Assembly (NCBI RefSeq): GCF_033568475.1 | Contig: NW_027331831.1 | Coordinates: 1,178,001 to 1,242,000 of the forward strand | DNA: 64,000 bases | Reading direction: 5' to 3' | From: Henckelia pumila | Lineage: Eukaryota; Streptophyta; Magnoliopsida; Lamiales; Gesneriaceae | In this document: positions 56,431 through 64,000 of the stretch, piece after piece | How the letters are laid out: each line of letters begins with the position of its first letter | How positions within the stretch are numbered: position 1 is the first letter of the stretch | Program-made: the position numbers and the translations under genes | The notes under the pieces: model-generated | Database searches by the model: none | What the model saw: the letters and a program-made list of their open reading frames with translations, nothing else | Told to the model about the DNA's origin: nothing

Positions 56431-59331
56431 TTGTCAGAGAGTTTCCTGATGTATTCCCTGATGAGATTCCTTGTTTTCCTCCGGTGCGAGATGTTGAATT
56501 TGGTATTGATTTAGTACCAGGAACTACGCCTATATCCCAAGCACCTTATTGTCTGGCACCTTCAGAGATGAGGGAATTGAAACAGCAGTTACAGGATCTG
56601 CTTGATAAGGGTTATATTCGTCCGAGTGTTTCTCCGTGGGGAGCACCTGTTTTATTTGTCAAGAAGAAAGATGGATCGATGCGATTATGTATTGATTACA
56701 GGCAGTTGAATCGTGTCACCATCAAGAATAAGTATCCTTTGCCGCGGATTGATGATCTGTTCGATCAATTACAGGATACTTCTGTTTACTCAAAGATAGA
56801 TCTGAGATCTGGATACCATCAGATGCGGGTACGAGACTCAGATATATCTACGACTGCTTTCAGGACCAGATACGGGCATTATGAATTTCTGGTGATGCCA
56901 TTCGGTTTGACGAATGCACAGGCAGTCTTCATGAATCTGATGAATCAGATATTTCGAGTATCTGGATAGATTTTTCATCGTCTTCATTGATGATATTCTT
57001 GTCTATTCTCATGACAAGGATGAGCATGCACAACATCTAAGGATTGTTTTATAGACGTTACGAGATAAGCAGCTGTATGCGAAATTGAGCAAGTGTGAAT
57101 TCTGGCTTGATCGGGTAGTGTTTCTCGGTCATGTGATTTCTAATGAAGGGATATCTGTTGATCCTAGTAAGATAGAGGCAGTGCTGAACTGGTCTCGTCC
57201 GACGATGGTTGCTGAGATTCGTAGTTTCTTGGGTCTAGTTGGATATTACCGTCGGTTCATCGAGAATTTTGCACAGTTGGCAAGACCTTTGACACAGCTT
57301 ACACGGAAAGATGTTGCCTTCATATGGTCCTCGGATTGTGAGGAGTCATTTCATGAGCTGCGTAGACGTCTTACTACTGCACCTGTGCTAGCTCTACCTT
57401 CTGGATAAGGAGGTTATGTTGTCTATACTGATGCCTTTGGTCAGGGGTTAGGATGTGTTTTGACACAGCATGGACATGTTATTGCCTATGCTTCTCGACA
57501 GTTGAAGACGCATGAGACTAAATATCCAGTGCATGATCTCGAGTTGGCCGCCATTGTATTTGCGCTCAAGATTTGGAGACATTATCTTTATGGCGAGAAA
57601 TTTGAGATATTCACGGATCACAAAAGTCTGAAATATTTATTCACTCAGGCGGAGTTGAATATGCGATAGAGACGCTGGATGGATCTTCTGAAGGATTATG
57701 ATTGTGAAATCAAATACCATTCAGGTTCTGTTAATCTTACTGCTGATGCCTTGAGTCGGCAGGTGAGACTTTCTGCACTTCAGACTAGTGAAGTATCTCA
57801 TATGATTCAAGAGTGCTGTTCATTGAGTTTTACGCTCAAGCATAAGAAAGGAAAAAATGGGATTCGATTGTATACTATTCTATCTGAGCCAGCATTGTAT
57901 TCTCGGATCAGAGATGCTCAGATATCTGATGTTAAGACTCAGCGTTTGGCACGTCTGGCCAATGGAGTTAATACATCTGGATTCCATTTTTAGGCAGATG
58001 GTTTATTGTACCTATCTAATCGAGTGGTTGTACCTAATGTTGCGGAGCTCAGGAACGATATTCTTTCTCAAGCTCACAGGAGTCGATTATCTGTTCATCC
58101 TGGTAGCATGAAAATGTATAAGGACTTGCGAACTAGATTCTGGTGGAAAGGGATGAAGAGGAGTGTGTATCAATTTGTTTCGAGATGTTTAGTTTGTCAA
58201 CAGGTCAAGGCTGAACATCGACGACCAGGTGGATTATTGCAGAATCTTGAGATTCCCGAATGGAAGTGGGAGCACGTAACTATGGATTTTGTTACCCACT
58301 TACCTATGACTTCACGTCAGTGTGATGCTATCTGGGTCGTTGTTGACCGTTTGACAAAATCATCACACTTTATTCCTTATAACCGGGAGTATTCTTATGA
58401 TCGCATGACACGTTTATACATCCAGGAGATAGTGCGATTACATGGGATTCCAGTGAGCATAGTCAGTGATAGAGACCCGCGATTTACCTCACGTTTTTTG
58501 GGTAGTTTTCAGGAGGCGTTGGGTACCACTCTGAGTTTGAGCACTGCATATCATCCGTTGACTGACGGGCAGTCAGAACGGACGATTCGTACGCTGGAGG
58601 ATATGCTACGTTCTTCTGTCATGGATTTTGGCTTATCTTGGCAGGATCAGTTACCTTTGATCGAATTTGCCTACAATAACAGTTATCATCGTAGTATTGA
58701 TATGGCACCTTTCGAGGCATTGTACGGTCGACAGTGTCGTACTCCGTTATTCTGGGATGAAGTCGGGGAACGACAAGTCGAGGGTTCTGAATTGGTGCAG
58801 CAGATTGTAGACAAGGTAAATTTGATCAAGCATAGGATCAAAGTTGCTCAAGATAGACAAGCCAGTTATGCTAATATTCGCCGCAGGCCACTTCAGTTTG
58901 AGCCTGGTAAATATGTGTTCCTTCGAGTATCACCTTTCAGGAAGGTGATGAGATTCGGCGTGAAAGGCAAGTTGTCTCCTCGTTTCATTGGGCCTTTCCA
59001 GATATTGGAGAAGATCGGAGATATTGTATATCATTTGGCTTTACCGCCAAATCTTTCCAGTATACATAACGTTTTTCATGTGTCGTTACTTCGACAGTAT
59101 ATAGCTGATGAATCTCATGTGATTCAGTCTACTGATATTCAGCTAGAGCCAGATCTGTCTTTTGTTGAACGACCAATCCGTATCCTAGATAGGAAGGAGA
59201 AAGTTCTTCGAAACAAGACTATACCACTGGTGATGGTACAGTGGCAGCGCCGAGGCGTTGAAGAAGCAACTTGGAAAACTGAGAGTCGTATGCGAGCAGA
59301 ATATCCTGAGTTGTTTGCTTTGTACTTTTGA
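56431..59331 (+). pseudogene. Gypsy RT, RNase H, integrase and chromodomain-like tail, first copy
   Basis: [75 protein letters not shown] two-base loss at about 56958 shifts the frame before the FIDDILVYS motif, which is intact in the next frame. Stops at 57053, 57406, 57667 and 57991, mostly where CAG is expected. RNase[36 protein letters not shown]. From 58006 the integrase is open to 59331: [75 protein letters not shown], then the GPF/chromodomain-like end (ILDRKEKVLRNKTIPLVM, WQRRGVEEATWKTES). Chromodomain-type tails mark chromoviruses. Confidence 0.92.
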
Positions 59332-59412
59332 TTTACCATGTAAGATGTAATTACAATTGTTGTAATAAAACATGGTTTGAATGTTTCATATTGTTATCTT
59401 GATTTTGTCTTT

Positions 59413-59453
59413 AGATATTATTTCGCGGACGAAATATCTAAAGGTGGGAAGAA
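59413..59453 (+). other. Hairpin and polypurine tract before the middle LTR
   Basis: AGATATTATTTCG and CGAAATATCT (59413-59439) pair around CGGA-like bases with a three-base bulge, directly followed by the polypurine tract aaaggtgggaagaa (59440-59453) and LTR start TGTAGTAACC. Confidence 0.65.
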
Positions 59454-60909
59454 TGTAGTAACCCAGATTCCAATTTAAGATAATAATATGTTAAACATGA
59501 TTAAGGATTGGTAATTAATCAATTTCGGAGTGTTATTGTACTTCGGAAGAGATTATGGGCTTTTGACTTTGGGCCGGATCGGAAGCTCCGAACCCAGATC
59601 GGAAGCTCCGATCCCAGCCACTTCGGAAGCTCAGCGGAAGCACAGAGATCGAAAGCTCCGATCCTGGAACGGAAGTTCCGATCTCCAGCTGCCAGCAATG
59701 TTCGATGACTCAGCCGCGAGTTTTGACAAGTGTTGAACGTAGAGCAGATCGGAAGCTCCGATCGTCGGATCGGAAGTTCCGATCCTGGCGTGTCCTGCAT
59801 GCACGCAATGAGCTGGAACCTAAAATCGGAAGTTCCGATCCTGGCCGGGAATTTTGCCTATAAATAGGGCTCGTTTGATTTTATTTTGAAATACGAATTC
59901 CCGAGTTTTTTTCTTTAGTTATATAGTGTGAGATATACACTTGAGGGCCCTATCGGTTATAATAGAGGTTCTGGAATAACCAAGGTGTGGTTATAGTCAT
60001 CCGGAAATAGCGACTTCAAAGGGCTAACTACGAACGAAGGTATGGTCCGGGAATCTGTTTAAGTTTTGGGAGTACTTATTAGCTTAGTTAAGGCTTATAG
60101 AATTTATGTAGTGATACGATGAACTTTCGAATATAGGCTTTGAACCTAGGATCCTACTTTACTTGAACTAGCCTAGAGGTACGTACACATTGACTGAGAT
60201 TTCCAGCGAGTATACATGTTTATATGTTGCATTTATTTGACATTATTATATGACATGATATATGATTTACCGCTTTCTATATTCATATGTCATGTGCATA
60301 TACACGTTGAGCCTATACCTTGTTATACCTGACTATAGCGCCGCTCAGCTCTATACTCGATAGTCTGTCACTGAGAGTACCGCGACGGCGGGGGCATTTA
60401 TGTCTGTCTACTCTGGTATACTAGACGAGTGTGGTTGCACCCAGAGGTTGATCCGTGCGGTGGCAGCACTCATGTGGCGCCGGTTCTGAGCATGATTTTT
60501 TAGATGACCCTGTACCAGTCATCATGTTGCATGCATTATATACATATGTTGACTCATGTCTATGTACTGGGCGTTAGCGCTCACGTCCTAGTTGTTATTT
60601 TGGACATCATATTCCATGGGGCAGGTCGCAGGATGGACGGAGCTGGTAGTTCAAGGCAGAACTAGAGAGCAGGAGCCTTGAGGATTTTATTATACAGCAG
60701 GATTTGATATAGCTGTATAATGTTTACTGTTTAAGGTTTTGATTTGGTTGTATCACTACAGATTTAAGTCTGGATTATATTACTAAGCTGATATGTATTT
60801 TATGGTTTTGTTTCCGCATGTTTTACTCTGTTAAGTTATTTTGCTGTATTAAGTTTAATGCATGCTATTAGTTGCCAGTTAGTAGGTGATATCATGCAGG
60901 GTCACTACA
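59454..60909 (+). repeat. Gypsy LTR, right/shared copy
   Basis: TGTAGTAACCCAGATTCC ... GTCACTACA. Same layout as the left LTR: module array 59576-59840, TATAAATAG at 59859-59867. It lacks the AGC-type member of the fourth pair (about 15 bases lost after gagctgga). It serves as 3' LTR of the first internal region and 5' LTR of the second. Confidence 0.93.
59576..59840 (+). repeat. GATCGGA palindrome array, right LTR
   Basis: Seven modules remain of eight. Modules of pairs two and three are as in the left LTR; individual members differ by single bases (GATCGAAAGCTCCGATC here against GATCGGA...). Ends 18 bases before the TATA box. Confidence 0.9.
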
Positions 60910-60913
60910 TTTT

Positions 60914-60925
60914 TGGTATCAGAGC
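60914..60925 (+). other. Primer binding site, second copy
   Basis: TGGTATCAGAGC again, with the same four-base gap to the LTR end as the first copy. Shows that the DNA to the right is a true element interior. Confidence 0.9.
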
Positions 60926-61019
60926 ATGCTTAGATTTTGGGATTAGTACTTGGGATTTAGAATTAGTTTTGAGTAATTCTTGCGCATTTGGGATTTTAAT
61001 GTGCAATTCTTTTCAGGAT

Positions 61020-62583
61020 ATGGCTGACGAGAGTCACGGTAGTGTTGGCCAGGGAGGTGGTCATCATCATCGTCGCCATCATCATCATGATGATCATCAT
61101 CGTCATCATGAGGGTAGACGTCGCTACTCTATCAATAAGTTCATGCAAGTAGGACCAAAACCTTTGGTGGGAGGCGAGAATCCTGAACACGCGAGGAGTT
61201 GGATGTCTAAACTCGAGAGTACTTTTCGTGCTTTCGATTGTACTGAGGATCAGAAATTGGAAGTTCTAGAATTTGTTCTAGAGGATCGAGCACGTTTTTT
61301 GTGGGATGCCAAAGCTGCTCAGGCACGTACTGAGAGAGGACAGGTGACTTGGGGTGATTTCTGTCGGGAGTTCCAGAAATTGTATTTTCCTCCGGCTGTT
61401 CGCCAAGCACGATCAATGGAGTTGCTTACTCTGAGGCAAGGATCAATGACTATTGATCAATATCAGCAACGATTTCTTGATCTGCTACCTTTCAGTCCTC
61501 ATATTAATGAGAGTGATGCATCGAAGTATGATATCTTTCTACAAGGTTTGAACCCAGATATCTACTCTCAGGTTGTCGTCTGTGATGACCCGATATCTTT
61601 TGAGACTTTGGTGAACCGTTGCCGTCTTGTGGAGACTAGCAACAGGCGGGCACAGTTGATGATGCCAGGACAGCCTAGTGGATCTTTTGAGCCTCGAGCT
61701 CAATCTGTTGTGCAATCTGGACCTACGTCTTCTTCTACTCCTACTACTTCATCTGGATCTCGTGGTTCACGAGGTATGTTCCGTTTTGGGAAGAAGAAGA
61801 AGAAGGAGGAATTTTGTAGCCATTGTGGAGGGAAGTATCCTGCAGCTTCATGTCGGAGAGCTACTGGTGCTTGTTATATTTGCGGTCAGCAGGGACATCT
61901 GCAGAGAAATTGTCTTCAGCGCATGGGTTCTGCTAGTGGATCGGGATCACAGGTTGGATCTCAAGCTTCTATTGTTCCACGTCAGCGGCCAGCACCACAG
62001 AGTTCTTCTGGTTATCGTCCCCAGACAAGGGTAGGTGTTTGCTCTATCTCAGGAGCAGGCTACAGAGGGAAGCGACGCATGTTGGCAGGTACCTTTCTGT
62101 TATGTGGTATTCTTGCACTTGTATTAATTGATACTGGAGCATCACATTCCTTTATTTCTAGTCGCTTTGTTAAGAGACATAGATTACCTTATGTATCATT
62201 AGATATGGATTTAGTTGTATCTACTCCGTTGGAGCAAGAGACAGTAACTAAGCGTCTAGTGATGGGTTGCCTTCTCGAGTTTGAGGGTAATGTGTTAATA
62301 GCTAATTTGATGATATTAGCGATGACAGATTTTGACTGTATCTTGGGAATAGATATGCTGACTTTGTATCACGCTACTTTGGATTGTTATCAGCGTCTGG
62401 TACAGTTTCATCCGGATGAGGGTGATAGCTGGTATTTTTATGGTGAGGGTGCGCGACCTCCGATGCCACTTGTTTCGGCTCTGAAGGCATGTCATGTCTT
62501 GGAGTCAGGTGGGGAGGGCTACCTCATCTATGCAGTTGATATGTCCACGAGTAGTACGGTTATTGATCAGTTACCGGTTGTTA
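61020..62583 (+). pseudogene. Gypsy gag and protease, second copy, 3' truncated
   Basis: ATG at 61020. Open throughout gag and protease, without the two stops of the first copy (CAG at 61341, CGA at 61770). Zinc knuckle [14 protein letters not shown]; protease LIDTGASHSFIS intact. Between about 62028 and 62075 two small deletions (2 and 1 bases) shift and then restore the frame, replacing about 16 residues by an unrelated stretch ([15 protein letters not shown]). At 62583 the gypsy sequence ends in the region before RT and the frame runs 38 codons into a minisatellite, stop at 62697-62699. Confidence 0.9.
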
Positions 62584-62762
62584 GCGAGTCCTTAAAATCC
62601 TTAGTTTGTAATATCTACTCAGTAGAACTTGAGTCCTTAGTTTGTAATATCTACTCACTCTCAGTAGAACTTGAGTCCTTAGTAGAACTTGAGTCCTAAT
62701 TGAGATTTTCCTCCCACTCTCAGTAGAACTTGAGTCCTTAGTTTGTAATATCTACTCATTCA
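62583..62762. repeat. Minisatellite at the gypsy truncation point
   Basis: Four to five partial copies of a roughly 42-base unit composed of agtagaacttgag, tccttagtttgtaa, tatctactcactctc. The unit order varies by deletion. It starts exactly where the second gypsy interior ends. Confidence 0.85.
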
Positions 62763-63435
62763 ATCAAGAATGAATTTTAATCATAAATAAATTGAAAATC
62801 CAACCATACATTGGCTTAAAATCCCATCATGCCAAAAATCTCGTAATAGTCACAATATTATGATAACCAGCAACTTAACAATCATACATCACAATAGAAG
62901 CCAACAGTTATTTGCATATTAAAAATTCAAACTGGACAAAGAAAAGGCTAAACAAACAATAAGACGAATCCACAAGCATCACCTTGCACAGCCCATTCAC
63001 TTGTTGCAAATAATACTCTTGCATCTGTTAGCAATGTGGAAGCACAAAAATAAGAAAAATTTGATATTATGTTTACATAAACAACACTTGAATCTACACG
63101 GGAAAATCTAAACTTACATTTAAATGTAACAATTCAGCAATCAAATTTTAAGACAAAGATTGCACTTCACATAACTCACTTCCAAAGAAAATTTATGCTA
63201 AACAAAGATAATCATCATCATCCTTAAGAAGATCGAAGAAGCAACATAAAGCACACCCGAAGGGCCGCCAAGAAGGAATGAAATATTTCGAGATTATTTC
63301 TATTTGTAGTTCAACGAAAGTGAGGGATCTCAAGAAATCAGAAAATCCAAACGAAACCCAGAGATGAACAAAGTGAAGGTAGAACACCAAGAATTTGAAG
63401 GGAGAAAAACGAAACAAAAACAAGAGAGAAAACAC
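62763..63435. other. AT-rich DNA, no gene seen
   Basis: No ORF with protein features and no element ends that I can recognise. Confidence 0.4.
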
Positions 63436-63810
63436 TAACTAACCGAAGCTTTCCAATCCCTCTTCGAAGAAGAATTGAAGAAGAAAAACGAAGGTCGAAA
63501 GAAGTCGGAGAACCAAAAAAAAAAAATGAAACAAAACAAAACAAAACAAAACAAAAACCAAGAGAAGAGAAGAGAAGAAAGCTAACCCGAAATCGAAGCT
63601 TTCGAATCCAAGAGGAGGGAACAACACTCTAAGCCAAAGGAATTACAGTGAAGCCAAGAAAGCCGATGGAAGTCAGAGTCCCAATACTTACTGGAGGTGA
63701 AGCTCTCGTAGAAAAACGAAGGACGAAAGGAGTCGGAGAACAAAAACCAAAAAAAGAGAAGAGAAGAAAGCTTAACCCGAAATCGAAGCTTTCCAATCGA
63801 CGAAGGATCG
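63436..63810. repeat. Purine-rich duplicated segment with (AAAAC)n and (AGAAG)n
   Basis: The phrase gaaaaacgaagg, gagtcggagaac, gagaagagaagaaagct, taacccgaaatcgaagcttt occurs at 63484-63608 and again at 63712-63797, with a third partial copy (taaccgaagctttccaatcc) at 63439. (AAAAC)n lies at about 63532-63556. This could be subterminal repeat DNA of a DNA transposon, or a gene leader on the minus strand; neither is shown. Confidence 0.7.
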
Positions 63811-63895
63811 GTAATCAAGTGAAGAAAAATGAAGAACGAAAAACGAAAGAAGTAAGGGTACCCGCAACGCTAGGTTTATTTTTTTAAAAAAAGTT

Positions 63896-63967
63896 GAACC
63901 TGGAGGCTGCTCGCGTTGCAGCCTGCAGGTTCTAATTCTCAAGCTGAAGCTGGACGCCAGCTTCAGC
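63896..63967. repeat. Two adjacent hairpins near the right edge
   Basis: Hairpin 1, 63896-63932: arms GAACCTGGAGGCTGC and GCAGCCTGCAGGTTC, one mismatch, loop TCGCGTT. Hairpin 2, 63943-63967: perfect 11-base arms GCTGAAGCTGG and CCAGCTTCAGC, loop ACG. Both are GC-rich in AT-rich surroundings and adjoin the purine-rich repeats. Confidence 0.85.
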
Positions 63968-64000
63968 ATCCAATTTTTTATTAAAATTTTTTTTAAAAAA

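Larger units (their letters stand above)
53292..62583 (+). mobile_element. Tekay-like gypsy composite: LTR, internal region, shared LTR, second truncated internal region
   Basis: LTR 53292-54759, internal 54760-59453 (gag, PR, RT, RNaseH, INT with chromodomain-like end), LTR 59454-60909, then a second primer site, gag and PR up to about 62583. The second internal region follows the middle LTR with exactly the same spacing as the first, so the two share one LTR. This is the product of recombination between LTRs of neighbouring copies, not two independent insertions. Confidence 0.92.

Noticed and set aside
63582..63818. 78-codon frame at the right edge
   Set aside because: Translation of purine-rich repeat; Ser/Phe-rich on the minus strand with no domain.

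Overview
This is a plant nuclear window, almost certainly a eudicot and probably an asterid (low confidence on the clade). It holds one intact intron-containing host gene, a plastid-type siroheme biosynthesis enzyme. Nearly everything else is plant transposable elements: a CACTA transposon, chromovirus-type and Athila-type Ty3/gypsy elements, Sirevirus and other Ty1/copia elements, a tRNA-derived SINE and MITEs. Nothing bacterial, organellar or viral was seen.

Layout. 1-5637 (minus) is a CACTA (En/Spm) element: a multi-exon gene with Transposase_24, DUF8039-like and Ulp1-like protease parts, then the C-terminal half of the TNP2 transposase. 5638-11832 (minus) is a Tekay-like gypsy element (5' LTR, gag, PR, RT, RNaseH, part of integrase). 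Its integrase is fused in frame to the CACTA TNP2, and its LTR is inserted in the RT of a Sirevirus (11833-17321, plus). 17322-19209 is the downstream flank of the host gene. 19210-21303 (minus) is the uroporphyrinogen-III methyltransferase gene in four exons, with a TATA box just upstream. 21364-26520 is intergenic, with a Tourist-like MITE nested in an older hAT-like relic and a degenerate NAM-associated-domain fragment. 26521-33400 is a SINE split by a complete Athila-type element with matching 5-bp target duplications; that element kept gag and protease but lost reverse transcriptase and integrase. 33401-37477 is AT-rich intergenic DNA with a small hairpin MITE. 37478-46697 is a full-length Ty1/copia element (minus) with target duplication GATAC. 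46703-49340 holds an F-box pseudogene and its flanks. 49362-52293 is a truncated Tork-like copia element, interrupted by an Athila-like LTR fragment (52294-53291). 53292-62583 is a Tekay-like gypsy composite, LTR-internal-LTR-internal, sharing its middle LTR. 62583-64000 is a minisatellite followed by purine-rich repeats and hairpins.

How it fits together. The elements record successive insertions and rearrangements. Most premature stops fit G:C to A:T changes at CAG, CGA or TGG codons, and two are shown directly by comparing the two gypsy copies at the right, so decay by cytosine methylation and deamination is the simplest reading. The most striking recurrent signal is that four unrelated LTRs each carry an array of short paired palindrome-like modules. 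In two of them the module members alternate by a single C/T at the centre, and in two the array lies just upstream of a TATA box. A second signal is a composite palindromic motif repeated about seven times through the Sirevirus.
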